Of a stretch of DNA of 64,000 bases, positions 11,651 to 24,797 are shown piece by piece. Source of the DNA: Datisca glomerata (taxonomy: Eukaryota; Streptophyta; Magnoliopsida; Cucurbitales; Datiscaceae); the NCBI GenBank assembly GCA_003255025.1, contig QANY01004000.1, positions 310,001 through 374,000 of the forward strand, given 5' to 3'. The notes beneath the pieces were generated by a model. That model saw nothing but the letters and a program-made list of their open reading frames with translations. It was not told the DNA's origin and searched no databases. The translations under genes and the position numbers were made by a program. The number at the start of each line of letters is the position of its first letter. The stretch's first letter is position 1.

Positions 11651-13507
11651 TGAATTAGAACCCAATTTATAGATCTAATTAGATTATATGATTAATTTAA
11701 TTGGAATCAAATTTATTTGTTCATTGAGAATATGTTTTTGGAAATGTTTGCCATTGTTCAGTCTTGATTGTAATTATCCATCCACTGTTCACTAAAGTTT
11801 TCTATCGTTTAATTGTATATATGTTTGTGTATTTTTATGTTCATTATAATCCAGAACTGCCTGCTATACAAATTTTCAGAGAAATTGTTAATCCGAATGA
11901 TATTAGCCGAAGGAAATCTGTAACTTTTGGATTCTTTGGGCCATGATGAATGTTTTAATCAATTGAATTTGGAACTTAAAACGGACTGGATTTTTCAATG
12001 GACTGTAATTTCTAACGCCCAATTTAATGTATATATTAATTGCATCTTTAATCCTTGAAATTTATAGTCAATTACTCTTTCTAGCGGATTGTTTTGGTAA
12101 TTAAAATCAGAACACAAACGTTAATTCCTTGAAGGTTTGACTAGCCATTAAACCTTACTTGTGCTTTATGAGTACGATTATTATTAAGTTGCTACAGTAT
12201 GAGTGCTTTAGTGTTGTTGTTTAACAAATTTTGATTTGTTAGTCATTTATTTATGAAATGTTATAATCACGCATGAGTGTATGAGATTTTAACTAATTGA
12301 AATGTCAATAGTCTTTTACATGCACATTGAAACGGTTGTAATATTACTGATTTTCTCCAGCAAATATGTAATGTATAGATACAAAAAGTTGCTTTGTAAT
12401 CTTGTAAGGAATAGTTATTATTGAGGTAAAATAAAATGCTAAATTTGTGTAACCTATAATATTCTAACAGCTACAGGATTATATGGCACTAAAAAGTATA
12501 AAAATTATGACATTTTTAATGTGCCAAGAAAAAATTACTTCTTAGCTATCATGTTATTAAATTAGCTTCATTTTAAGTTCAGAATCTCAAAAGTCGTTAA
12601 TTGATTATACACATCATATCCATGTGTTAATATTTTTGAGACATATTAAGATTTATAGTTGCTTGATGCTTTAAAATTAATGTTGTTGAATTATACGTTA
12701 ATGAGAGCTAAATATGTATAGTTATTGAAATACATAATTGCTACCTAACAGTGCACTTGATTGTTAAATCAAAATTGGTTTTGAGTTATTATTGACATCA
12801 TACATTGAGTTGTCCTACTTTTCATAATTAAAATGAATCAAGTTCATCGTGCTGGAATTGATTATGAGCTAATTTACTTATATTCATTATACAATTGCAT
12901 ATTCTATCGACAATTTGTTCTCTTGGTCCAAAAACAAGTATTTTATACTCTCGACCCTTGATAAAATAATAGTGATTTTATTGGTTAACAACTTTGATTT
13001 GTCCATGATTTTTTAAGAAGTGTTTTGGTGAAACATTTACAATATGCAATGACGGTAAATGGGTAATTTTCTCTTCTTATTCAAAAAAAATTATGGTTAA
13101 GAACTATTACGATTGTTCACCACCAAAGTGGTTCCATCATAATAATTCTTCATGACGGTTATGTTGCCAAGTATTTCAATGATGAGAAGATGTTTAAAAT
13201 TAATTTATGGAAGGCATGATGAGTGTTGATAAAAATTTATGTTTTTAAGATTTATCTGCTCAAAGGAATACTTTTTTAAATATACACATTTTTATATCTT
13301 TAAAAATGTATGACCTAGAAGGTTCATCTAAGTAAAGGAGATAAACTTTTCAAGTGTTGTATATTTTTTTATTTACCTCATGCTAGGAGACCTTGTATGT
13401 TATATGCTTTACCCAAAGGGAAGTGTATAATGATTCGTCTTGCTCTCGTTGATCATTCTTTTATCATCCGTTGCCTATATTTTAATCAAGTTGTTTATCT
13501 TGGATCA
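11651..13507 (+). other. Non-coding leader of copia F
   Basis: About 1.85 kb of AT-rich sequence between primer site and gag with no recognisable coding signal. Copia leaders are normally much shorter, so an undetected insertion or an expanded leader is possible. Confidence 0.5.
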
Positions 13508-14420
13508 ATCAGTCTCTTTTACAATTAACAACAACAATGTCACAATTCGAGTCTTGACTGGTTCAAATTTTAAGAAGTGGAAGCAAGATGTGGAGTTTGC
13601 CTTAAGAATAATGGATATGGACTTGGCTTTACGTGAGGATGAGCCTGCACCACTCATGACAGAAAGTGATGCTGATGAAAAGAGTTACTATGCCAAGTGG
13701 GAGAAGTCCAATCGCCTTGATCTCATAGTTATGAAAAGGTCAATTGCTGAGCACCTTCTTAGTTGTTTACTATAAACAAATAAGACCAAAGAATTTTTTA
13801 TTGTTCTCAGTCAAATGTACCATATATTAGATAAAGTTAAGGTTGAAAACCTGATGAAGGAACTTGAGGCATCAAGTATGATGAAACTAATGGTGTGAGA
13901 GATTTTATTATGAAACCAGTACATATTCAAACCAACCTGAAAGATCAAAATATTTCTCTTCCTGATGACTTCATTATTCATCATATGCTCAATTCTCTTC
14001 CACCATTGTTCAGTCAAATCAAAACTGCCTACAACACTCATGACCAAACATGGAGTGTGGATGATTTGATTTCTAAGTGTGTTGCTGAGGATGACAAATT
14101 GAAAAGAAAGAACAGTGAATCTGCTTGTTTTATTTCTCAACTGAAGGCTAACAATGATGGAAAAAGGGAAATTCAAAAGATCAAAGAATTTTACTTCTAA
14201 GAAAGACGAAGATGTAAAAAGGGCATGGAAATGGCCAGAAATGAGGAGATTTCAAAGGGGATGGAAGTGACATAAGGTGTTACTTTTGCAATAAGCAGGG
14301 AGACAAGAAAGTTGATTGTCATAAATTTAAGATCTAAATAGAGAAGAAGAACAAAGAACTAGGGGCTAAGGGATATGAGAAAACTGAGGGAAAAGGAGTC
14401 CAAACCTGAAGTAGGAAACA
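13508..14420 (+). pseudogene. Copia-type gag remnant of element F
   Basis: The frame from about 13508 reads a copia gag N-terminus (TGSNFKKWKQDVEFALRIMD, then WEKSNRLDLIVMKRSI) and stops at 13775. A second frame resumes the gag domain at 13895-14200 (HIQTNLKDQNISLPDDFIIH, then WSVDDLISKCVAEDDKLKRK). At about 14277-14325 a zinc-knuckle relic reads CYFCNKQGDKKVDC, with Lys where the knuckle His should be. At least one frameshift and several stops break it. Nothing resembling protease or later pol follows. Confidence 0.8.
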
Positions 14421-15814
14421 ACATTGAAGTTGAAGTTTGCTATGCGAGAACAGTGTTCTTAGGGTTAAAGTTTTCTTTCCGGCTTGCTTCATCTTATGTC
14501 CTTTCTTTCAATAAAAAAATATTTTTGCTTCTGTTACTTGGCAAAGTTGGATATTATTTTTATTTTAAGAATAAAAGTTAGACTTTTTTGTTTAATTCTA
14601 AAGTTGTTGGCAAATATTTTTACTCTAAAAGGCTTTATAAATTGTCATTGCATGCCATATTTTATATTTTAAAATTAAGAAAAGTATTACCATCTTTGTT
14701 GTGGCATAGCGTTGAGGCCATGTCATGGGAGTGAACTGAAGGATCAGTTTAGTCAAGATTCTTCCTTCTCTAAATCTAGATGGTTTGGGAACTAATGTGA
14801 ACTAGGCAAGACCTGATATTACTCTCACTGTAAAGATGTTGGGTGATATTCGTCAAATCCTGGGCATGATCTTTGAATTACAGCAAAGGTCATAAGATAT
14901 CTATAGAAGACCAAGACTTTTACACTTTTATATAATCACCAAATAATTAGGTATTCAGATTCTGATTTTGGTGGATGCAGAGATAAATTAAAGTCCAATC
15001 AAGCGAGATTTTGTGATAGAAAACATTAAAACATAGCCAATGTTAGCATCTTCTCTAACCAAAGGTATAAGGTCTATAGTGTTTTAACACCATATTGAGA
15101 ATGAAAGAATCCTGGAGTCTTTTGTTTCTTTCGAGTTAGTGGGAGTCTAATATGTTATTTTTAATTATTTCAAGATTGACTTTGTTATTCAGCAACTTTT
15201 TTATTAATCTATATATTTGATTAATAATGTATACTTATACTGATGATCATCATTGTTGTTTGTTATTTTGATGTCTTTGTTAATATTATGTGTATTCTCG
15301 AGATGTAAAAGATCGAAGGCATGAGGCTTCTTGGAGCCATGTAATTTCACTTGCTAGGCATAATGGTTATATGAGATTATACAAACTCATTTGCTCGACA
15401 TAAAGGTTATGTGAATTTACTTATTATATTAGCTCGTTGGGGTTATGAATTTCACTTTGCTTATATGTTAAGCATAAATGTACATGTGAAATTGAGGATT
15501 GATAAGGAAGTGGTGATTATATTATGATCACTTGTGAAACACCATTCCTTGCTACATTACTAGACTTGTAATCTATGTCGATTTTATTGATTATATCTGT
15601 GATTGTGGACCGGTCATATATCAATGAGAAAGACATATTGATTGTCATAGTCTGATATTAAAGGTTGTATTGGACTGGATTGATTGAGATGCTATAAAAA
15701 ACTATTATTTTAAATTGTGACCACAAATTTTTTTTTATGTTATCAACCCTAGAGTCATTTCAAAACAACTAAATTGTTTTAGTTAAAAAAATTAATGTAG
15801 CCCAAGTGAAAGAA
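14421..15814 (+). other. Non-coding 3' part of copia F
   Basis: No pol motif is visible. It ends in agcccaagtgaaagaa, which serves as the polypurine tract before the 3' LTR. Confidence 0.55.
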
Positions 15815-16323
15815 TGTTAGAAAATCTTAACGTGGGCTTACATTAATATTTTATTACATTTGATAAATTTTGGTTGATGGATAGCTCTTGGTCCGCTAAT
15901 GTCTAATTAAATAAGTGATCTTAAGGTATTGTTCTTAGCATATCATATTGAGCAGTCTAGCTTGACAGAATAGTGTTGACTATGTATTTTATTGAAGTCC
16001 GTGATGGAAAGGTCCAATAAGATTAATGGTTAGTTAGGTCCTCTCTCAAAATCATATATATATATATATANATATATATATGAGAAATATGTACGCTTTG
16101 CTTGCCTCATCCCAAGCCGCCATAAGGGATTGAGTATTAGAGAGGAAAATATAGTATTGTTGTATTGTACAACGATGATTGATTCGATGAATCAAATACG
16201 TGCATAATTAGATTCTCAAATTTAATTTAATGTTCTATTTTTATGTACGATTCAATACAATTATATGTTTCAATACAATTATATGTTTATAAGATTTCTT
16301 TAAATATTTTAGAAATCTCTACA
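15815..16323 (+). repeat. 3' LTR of copia F
   Basis: 509 bp. Relative to the 5' LTR it carries an extra segment ending in a (TA)n run at about 16045-16082, interrupted by an N at 16071, and a duplicated 17-base ttcaatacaattatatg near 16250-16285. These account for most of the length difference. Confidence 0.9.
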
Positions 16324-16328
16324 ATGGC

Positions 16329-18670
16329 TTCATATTAAACAAGTACGCAAACTTGCTTAATGCAAATACCACAATATTCACACAGATCTACATATCTCAA
16401 TTTACGAAATCCTCTAAGTTTTCCATTCAATTTACTAACTTTATTCGTAGGCATGATTTGCAAGTGCTCTCCAACTAGGAAGCCATCTATGGAGTTTTCT
16501 ATCTTATAGAGACTCTTGGACTTGATTTTCGTACCATCATAACTCGAGATTTTGGTCCATATATTCCAAGCCCATTTCTTTTCGAATGTCAGTCAATGGA
16601 GCCAAAATACGGCAACAACTCAAATTATTCCAGGTATCCTGCATCATTCATATAAGGATTCGTGCATTTAACTCCCAAGTTCATCTGATAACTTGTTATT
16701 GCTTCCTTATCTTAGTTTACAATGTTTAATTTTAGAAGCAATGTGTATTGAGCTCTTTTTTCCTTTTTAAGAAGACGACAAATTGCTTTGAAACTAATGA
16801 CGTGATGTTGTGTGATATGAGAGTCAGCTGAAAGTCGTTGGCTCCTCTGTCAACGTTCTTGAGTTTTGTAACTAAACATATCAATTGAACAATTTTTTCA
16901 CAAAAATATAAAAAAAAGTGATAATTATTATTAGTAAATTAAGTGGACATTTAAAATAGTCCATCAACAAGCAACTCAACTTACCATAATACTCATATAT
17001 TAAAATTTAAAAAATTATTATAATAAAGAAAAAAGGAGAAATTTAAATTAATGAAAAGCATGAAAAATCTTATTACAAAAGTTTTTATAAATGACAAAAA
17101 ATAGAAGGAAAGATTTCTAATAGAGGTATTGATAAATAAATTGAATTTAACAAATTAAAAACAATCTAAAACATTAGAAAACTCATAAACAACTTGCTTT
17201 TAGTTCTTCCCCTATAACCCTATCCTTCCAAGGCAGTACTCTTCATCGGCAAATCTGAATGTCTCGATCCGAGTTGAGACCGGTCAACAGAAATTGATCC
17301 ATCAACGACTTTTATCTACAGTGACAGTAACTCAGTCTCCAACTTTTCGATATGCACTAGCTAAGCAATCCTTTTACAACATTATGTAATTGGTCTCTTG
17401 CTATCAGATCTTCCCTTATGGATCAGTTGAAGGGAGTGAGCATTAAAAATCAGAGAAGGCATATTTCATATATGGTCGTATAGAGGTGTCTGCGGAAGGA
17501 GGGGATGGCCTTTCCTCAGTAGTAGAAGATCCAAGTACAACTTTGCACAAAGGGAGAATTGGTCTTGAAGCTTCGTTGAAGGTTACAGAAAAAGGAAAGG
17601 AAGTTTTTGGTAAGGGGTTCACCTTGCACACGGTGGATAAGAAATGAAGAGTCAACCAACGGTAGGGGAAAGACGTTATTCATTTATCAGATGGAGTCAA
17701 TTAGGATATAACGCTCTCCATTCACTTCGCTGGGTAGTGGAGAGCGCGCTAGGGGAAGAGTGAGTTATTGAACACTACATTTTTTCTTTGAAATGAATAA
17801 AGACTATACGCCTAGATTAGTGAATTCTTGTTTGGGGAGATGCCCCCTTCTCCACACAAGAAAATTGGTCTAGATCCAGATACACCTATCCACGTGTTCA
17901 AATTTTTTAATTCAAATTAAAGAGCATTTGTGGAAATTTAAAAAGTTGAGATTTAGTAACTAAATTATCTATTTTACCTTAAGTCAAAATCAAACTTAAT
18001 ATATTTAAATAATAAAAATATTTCTATATTGTTATAATACAATATGACTATATTAATGAATTACTAACACATATTTTTATTATAAATTCCCATAAATAAA
18101 TATTTTAATGACGTTCGAAATATAGTAAATAGTTATAAGAAGTCAACAAAAAAAAGGATTTTAAAATGTAAGCAGAAACGATAGATTATAGGTTAATTTT
18201 TTAATATAAGATAATATATTTCCATATGTTATTGTAAATTATTATATGGAAGTTTATCAACTATCGCATATTTACTTATATGTGTAAAATATTTATTATA
18301 ATTATACTCAGATGAAATTTATTAATTGGTCATGTTCTACTAATTAGTGGTAATAAGTTATATATGTAAATGTAACAATAAATTATAAATAATAACAATA
18401 AATTAAAGTAAATATTTGGTCTAAGAATACTTATGTTCACATGATATTGTAAATATTTATTTCACATGATATTGTAAATATTTATTTCACTGCCTATTTA
18501 TCGATCGCTAACTAATATGACATATTACTCATTTCACTGTAAAATATTTATTATAGTTATGTTAGGATAAGTCTCGTAGCTGATTACACTCTGTAATATT
18601 TTATCTTAATATTTTATTAATTACTTTTACCATTTTTGTTTGTTTATTTTCCTAATAATTATTAGTCATA
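16329..18670. other. Intergenic, no gene recognised
   Basis: Two stretches look mildly coding-like but match nothing I recognise. About 16325-16690 (+) has one frame with two stops only, reading ETLGLDFRTIITRDFGPYIP. About 17443-17655 is open on both strands and GC-richer. A 24-bp unit (ttcacatgatattgtaaata...) is tandemly duplicated at 18436-18489. The remainder is AT-rich. Confidence 0.45.
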
Positions 18671-18678
18671 CACCAATC

Positions 18679-19220
18679 TAGGGGTGTTCAAAAATCATCC
18701 AGACCGTTTAGTCCGAACCGGTCCAATCTAAAATTGATCGATTTGGACAATTTTTTTATTGTTAATGATCGGTTCGGTTCTTCTTTTAAAAAGTACCGAA
18801 AATTCGGACCGGTCTAGAATTTTTGTTAATTCTGGACCGATCCGACCGTATAGATACTATATATATAGATATATAATTTTTTTAGGGTTAGGTTATTTCT
18901 CAGTCCAGCACCAGACTTAGCCCCTCTCCTTGAAGTTTGAATATGTTTGAATATTAGATATTAATACTTTGAACTTTGGATATTTTTAAATGTTGAATAT
19001 TAGTACTTTGAAGTTTGGATATGTTTAGATATGGTAAACTCCTAGTCAAAATTTGTCGTTATTGTTAAATAATATATTTATTGTAAAACAGGTATTTAGT
19101 CCGTTAAATCCGTCCGAACCGACCGTTGAATTTCGGTCCTCCTTATAGGAGGACCGTGATTTTTGATCTGATCTTATTTTCCTCTGCAAGTCCGACCAGA
19201 CCGACCGTTGAACACCCCTA
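18679..19220. mobile_element. hAT-type MITE
   Basis: Perfect 12-bp terminal inverted repeats TAGGGGTGTTCA flank 542 bp. A perfect 8-bp duplication caccaatc lies outside (18671-18678 and 19221-19228), the size expected for hAT elements. Subterminal regions are rich in ccgaccgt/ggaccggt motifs. No transposase frame is present, so it depends on an autonomous hAT elsewhere. Confidence 0.93.
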
Positions 19221-19228
19221 CACCAATC

Positions 19229-22200
19229 AACTATCAAAATTTAAAATGGAAAGAATGAATAAAATCTGGATTTTTTTAGGATAGAAAGAATGAATAAATC
19301 TGGTATCTTAAGATGGAAGATTAACGCTAATATGGAGTAATAACTATTATTTAGATATGTTATTTTATTTAAAAAATTTAGATTTTTTTAACTTACAAAA
19401 AGAAATATTATGAAATAAAAGCTTTAAATTGAGATATTATTAAGTAATTGACTTTGAATAAAATTTGAAAACAAGATAAAATCTTGAAAAATCTTAAAAT
19501 AATTCAATGATTTTAAAAGTAATTAATGGAGTACTGTAATTCTAAAGGAAAAAGATCAGGGCATTTGATATATAATCTAGAATTTTATTTAATACTTATA
19601 TATATTAATTACTCAAAACTAAAACTTTATTTATTATTTTTTTAAAACCTGAAACTTTAATTATTATTTAGATATACTAGCTTAAACATGAAGGTTATTA
19701 TCATTATAAAACAAATAGTCAACCTTAAACGACTATTGCCTTAAATATGTTTAGAAATGATTAAAAAACAGTAACATGCCTATAAAATGGTTAAATGGGA
19801 CAAATTCTAAACTTTCTAGAATGTAACAACTTTGAGCCTAGACCGAAATTTGAGCCTAGTTATTGCTGGCCGGCAGAAGTCCATTCACTCTTTTTTAATT
19901 GAAATTAGACTTATTTAAGGAAGTAAATATTTAAAATATAAATTAAAGAATGATAAAAAAAGTTATATATGTAAGAGTGAGTTTTTTTTAACTATAAATT
20001 TTTTTTGATAAAATTATAAAAAAATTTATGTACAGATATAATATGACGTATTTTTATATACAATAATATATTTTAATATATTATCTATGATAATTAAATA
20101 TTATAAATATATTATTTTACAAATCACCGGTATCAAATTCATTCCCACACCCATACAAACCCCTTCACCATCTCAAGTCCACGCCATATTTAGCCTTCCA
20201 CTGTCTCTATGCTTCTTTAATGTTAACCCGTGAAAATTTCTCTTATTTTTGTTTATTTTTTGCTTTCATTTTAGTCGATCAACATATCGATAGATAAACA
20301 TTAGAATAGAATCAGTTCGACACTCATTTTCTGGCAGTGTTTCTCATTCCTGTACTTCACAGTTCATAGCAACTCAAATTCATTCATGCCCGTCTTAGAT
20401 TCTCCTCTCTTACTCTCTCGTTTCGTCTGTAATAATTCAAGAATCAGAACTATTAAATATGTTTTTCTTCAAACTTTGTAGTAACCAATACCCAATTTCT
20501 TTTCTCCACCTATCAAGACTGTGCCTCCACTAAAGGCGGTGATGGTGACCCACGTCCGGTACCAAAAAGGTTACTAGTTTAATCATTTTTTGCGTGTACC
20601 ACTAATCCGTGTATTTATCCGCCTCAATGGTTTCGTGTGCCACTTTATATTTCACAGGAAGCTCCAGGGCATATTCTCAGTGATCGGTCTTATAATCTCA
20701 TTATTCATTAATGAGCTCATAAAATTGGTTATAATTGCAAATTTAATTATTTTAAGATAATTGCCTAAACCATTAAAAAATAACCCATTTACTATAATTT
20801 TCGTTGAAATTAAAAATGGGGAAAACATCAAGGACCACCATTTTTAGGAAAAAAATATGAAAAATAATCATAGATAAAACAAAATAAAAAATCGGCGCCA
20901 AAACTGTTCCGTAGGTACGCTAGCACATTTTAAGTGTAAGCTGCACGAAATTTATATAATCTATACTCTATATATATAAATATATATTCGATAAACTATT
21001 GAAATTTGAAGTAAGTTACATGCAAACGCTACAAAATTATGAGCGATTGAATTTTTTTAAAGACAGTGGTTATTTTTTATGTTTTTATATTTGTGATTAT
21101 TTTTATATATATTTTTTAGAATATAGTCTATTTATAAAACATTATTATTAGATTAAAAACTGGTCATTCCAGCTAAGAAAAATTAGCTCGAATTAGATTC
21201 CATGTAAGCATGGCCACTGTGGCTTGCTCTGTTATCATTTCTTCATTATCATAAAAAAAATAGTATTACTAATTTACTCGAAAGAAAAATTCCAAGGAAG
21301 CAGATGCTTTGCCATAGACCAAATGGAAATTTGTCTATTAATGATTAGCTAATATAAAGAAATGGGTTTTAAGTTTGACAACCAATCTGATTTCGTATGG
21401 CAAAATCAATGCAGATTCTGCAAAAAAGCATACAAAAGCAAATTGATTTAGTGGCTCAAACAGTTCTAATAATTAAGCAGAAGCTTTAAACAAGACTGAA
21501 GGGCTGCCGGCGAATTTTCAAAGAATTAATTAGAACCATATCTTTCTCCCCATTTACTATGAATCACTTGGTATATGGTTGTAGAGCATGATGTGCTTTC
21601 GGCAACAATAGTGGAGCTATTAGCTAGCTTCTCTCTCTTATATGTCCACGGCCACATTCATCTCCGATTTGCTCACCAATCATCTTTCCTCCTTTTTTAT
21701 TTTTAGTGTTTGAAACCTTTACTGTTTGTCAATTGCTTGCAAGTTACATGCATGAACCTTCATTTCAATTCAAGCGCTTATCTTATATATCAAGTACGAA
21801 CGAGTTACGAGTTATGTTTCAGTACTAACTAGGGTTTTATATGTCGTGTCTATCTATGAGTTAATCACCTTAGAATTATGTCGAATACTGATATTTATAC
21901 CAGTTTGAAAAATTACAAAAATTTTCTAGAATGAGTGTAGTATTAACATTTTACACAAACACCTTTTCTTTTGCAGTCAAACACGGTAAAAAATTAATAT
22001 ATTTACTCAATTAAAAATATTTGGTTTTGTTTTATTTTCCTTGAGAGATATATTTTTTATGATTTTAAAAGCGCTATGAGATACAATTTAAGAGTTGTTT
22101 GTCATGAGGTAACTTAGTTTTATTGCAAAGACTTTAAGATTACCTCAATTTAAACATTCCAAAAAAAGTTAGAGAATTTGAGATTACCTTCATTTGAGCT

Positions 22201-22400
22201 AATTGATGTGAATCCTCTAAAATTGGGATGCATGCATTTATATTGCAGGAATGATTGCATATTTTGGCCTCCGATTTTGTCTTTTTTTTTTTTTTTTACT
22301 TTCACTCAATGGTATAAATGGAAAACAAAATTCTCACATTTTTATTTATTCTTGTTTGTAGCCATAATTTATACTCTTAAACACGTCCATCTTAGACAAG
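19229..22400. other. AT-rich intergenic, no gene recognised
   Basis: Several kilobases of AT-rich sequence. A pyrimidine-rich stretch at about 20130-20540 looks like a 5' UTR or promoter, but no downstream open frame supports a gene. Confidence 0.5.
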
Positions 22401-22460
22401 AGCTTGTAGCTCAGCGGATCATATTGAAACTTTGTTTCTATGTGAATTGGAGTTCGATCC
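22401..22460 (+). mobile_element. tRNA-derived SINE head
   Basis: agcttgtagctcagcgg resembles a pol III A box and ggagttcgatcc a B box, about 40 bases apart, as in the 5' part of plant tRNA-derived SINEs. The cloverleaf is not credible as a functional tRNA. The 3' limit of the element is not clear. Confidence 0.55.
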
Positions 22461-24609
22461 TTAAAATTCTTCTTTTCTAATTATGAAAAATTTATGAAAA
22501 AATTATTTTTCCTATTTTTTTAAGAAGACTTATCATATGTTTCTAACATATAATCAAAACATGATTATCTACACTTTTCATAAATCTTATTTTTTCTGAA
22601 TCACATTTTCTAACAATCTTAAAATTATGGTAGCTAACATTCTTTAATTTCGATAAACTTAGACAATATTGTTTTAAAAATTGCTTAGAATATATAGTTG
22701 TAAAAGCACACGGACGTTTAGCCTTTCAGCAAGACTAGAAGTTAAATAGCTATATATTTATATGCAGTAGTATTCTTATTAATCACAACAGAACAGAAAT
22801 GTGGTCACAAAGCAGCATTGGACCGAAGAACCTCTATGTATATATCAAACTTCAAGTACTCAATTCAAGGTCCATTTTTTTATTCGCAAAATCTTATGAC
22901 CTTTTTTTTGTAAATGCAATTTATTTCCAATATTTTCGCGGCCTTGGATCGTCTATTTGAGAGGATTTCCTCATGTCAGAGATCCCGATAAAAGATGATA
23001 TGTCTTTTAAATTATGACATGACGACCACGATCACCTCAGCATAAACACTAAAGTGAAAAATGTGTTTTGACATTTTTTATCATTTTCTTAAAATTAGAT
23101 TTAATCTATCGATTTTACGTTGAATGGATTAGACCGAACATAATCTTTATTTATTCCCTCGTGTTTTCTCTCAAGAAGAGGTATCCTAATCACATTAAAC
23201 CAAAGTGGAGGCGAGATCAGTTTATAGTTTACTTATTGCAGAATGGATAAACTTCCCAAAGACTTTGAAATCCTATGTGGTGAATTGAAGTTGAGTAAAG
23301 GCAATAAAATGTTCAAGTCCACTATCTAAATCCCTGGCCAATTATTTACATAAATTATTATTGGCATAATGCTTTCCTATGTACTTGCACAAACCTTAAA
23401 TCCATTATAATTAAAGGAAAGAAAAAGGGTTCATTAGAAAAGTAAAAGAGTTATTTTAATAACGTGCATATATGAATGTACGAACTGATTGAATGCAATG
23501 TGTTTTCTATGACTGTTCTTGACTTCACGAGTCTAATTATATATTAAGAAATTTTGCATAATAAGCAATATTATGGGTGTTTTAAAAAATAGTAGGTTTT
23601 CAATATAATTAGATAAATAGTAATTTTTTTAAATAATCAATAATTTTAGATAAATATGCTCATCATCTATAAATAACATACTACTTATATTTTGGGGTAA
23701 ATCATATATGTAAATTTGATAGACTTAATTGATATACCCTACAAATAAGGAAACAATATTTATCAATAGATTTAAACCATAATCAAGATATAAACCACTA
23801 CTTTTTCTATATTTTTAGGAGATCTTTAATTTCCATCTAAACCGCTTCTTTTTTAACTACATCAATCAATTAAATACTGAATAATTTTTTTTAAAAAGAA
23901 ATCAAATTAAATCGATAAACAATCAACAATAAATTAAGTGATAATTCGATTAATGAACTAAACTCGAAAATTCTAATAAATTGATATATGATGCATGTTA
24001 TGTACGTTTATCATAGTAAATAAGTGATACAGTTGAGTCAACCATAGTTAGTTAATTTGGGTATGGTAAAAATACGGAATATTATTCAGTAAGTATAATT
24101 TGAGAACTAAACAGTCAAATATTTGATAAAAATTGATCATTAATTCGCAGTACGTAAAAAGTCAGATACGAGAATAAATGAGTATTATATATTTTCATTT
24201 AAAAAATATGACATTAAAAATCCGGCTACAGAATTTACAAATATACGTCAATTTAACAATATATTACGAATATAAAAATAAAAGATCATAAATATCTCAA
24301 GCATTCAAATTTAAAATTCAATCTATAATTTAGAATTTATAAAAAAGTAAAGTTAATAAATTATTATTATAAATAAATATTAACAATTTATACTATTTTA
24401 CTCAATTTAAAATTAATATGAAAAATGTTTATTAATATATTCTAACATAATAATATGTCTTGTTCTCATCTGTTTGTGTTCTAATAAAATATTTAGTAAT
24501 TAAAAACTAATAATATTGTATTTTAAAATAAATAAATGATAGACAATTAAATTATTAGGCAGTAAAATGAAAAATCGTAGAAGAGAAGAGGAATGGTGGC
24601 TGGGTAATA
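22461..24609. other. AT-rich intergenic, no gene recognised
   Basis: No coding region, structural RNA or complete mobile element could be supported. Confidence 0.5.
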
Positions 24610-24779
24610 AGAATGCTAACGCAATTAAAAGGAAAAAAAATGCTAAAAGTAAATTTGGTTGTCCCACATCGAGAAGACAAGAAGAAGGGAGTTAGAATGC
24701 TAAAGCAATTAAAATGAAAAAAATTTGCTAAAAATAAGTTTGGCTGTCAACATCGAGAAGACAAGAGAAGAAGGGAGTT
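24610..24779 (+). repeat. Tandem duplication carrying a USE-like box
   Basis: Two units of about 84 and 86 bp (24610-24693 and 24694-24779) share agaatgctaaNgcaattaaaa, a run of A, and cacatcgagaagacaagaag..gggagtt. The first unit contains an intact RTCCCACATCG-type box; in the second it is degraded to gtcaacatcg. Confidence 0.75.
24661..24671 (+). promoter_or_regulatory. snRNA-type upstream sequence element (USE) match
   Basis: gtcccacatcg matches the plant snRNA promoter USE consensus RTCCCACATCG exactly. No TATA box follows this copy at the usual spacing. The degraded second copy (24746-24755) is 34 bases from TATAAAAG (24790-24797), the spacing typical of pol II snRNA genes. Confidence 0.4.
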
Positions 24780-24789
24780 GAGATTTTGC

Positions 24790-24797
24790 TATAAAAG
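24790..24797 (+). promoter_or_regulatory. TATA box downstream of degraded USE
   Basis: TATAAAAG 34 bases after gtcaacatcg. The sequence downstream (ccataccctttcaaatc) starts a little like U2 but then diverges, so no snRNA gene is called. Confidence 0.35.

Larger units (their letters stand above)
11221..16323 (+). mobile_element. Ty1/copia element F, gag only
   Basis: LTRs at 11221-11636 and 15815-16323 both start TGTTRGAAAATCTTAACG and end CTCTACA. A perfect 5-bp duplication atggc flanks the element (11216-11220 and 16324-16328). An initiator-Met-type primer site follows the 5' LTR. The 4.2-kb interior holds only a decayed copia gag (about 13508-14420), after a 1.8-kb non-coding leader and before 1.4 kb of non-coding sequence. 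No integrase, RT or RNase H was found on either strand. It is therefore non-autonomous, either by deletion or as a gag-only family member; one copy cannot tell which. Confidence 0.9.

Noticed and set aside
17443..17655. 70-residue minus-strand frame and an open plus-strand frame over the same bases
   Set aside because: No recognisable domain, promoter or splice structure; described only as mildly coding-like.
22178..22480. 100-residue plus-strand frame
   Set aside because: It runs through a poly-T tract and the SINE head; no protein features.
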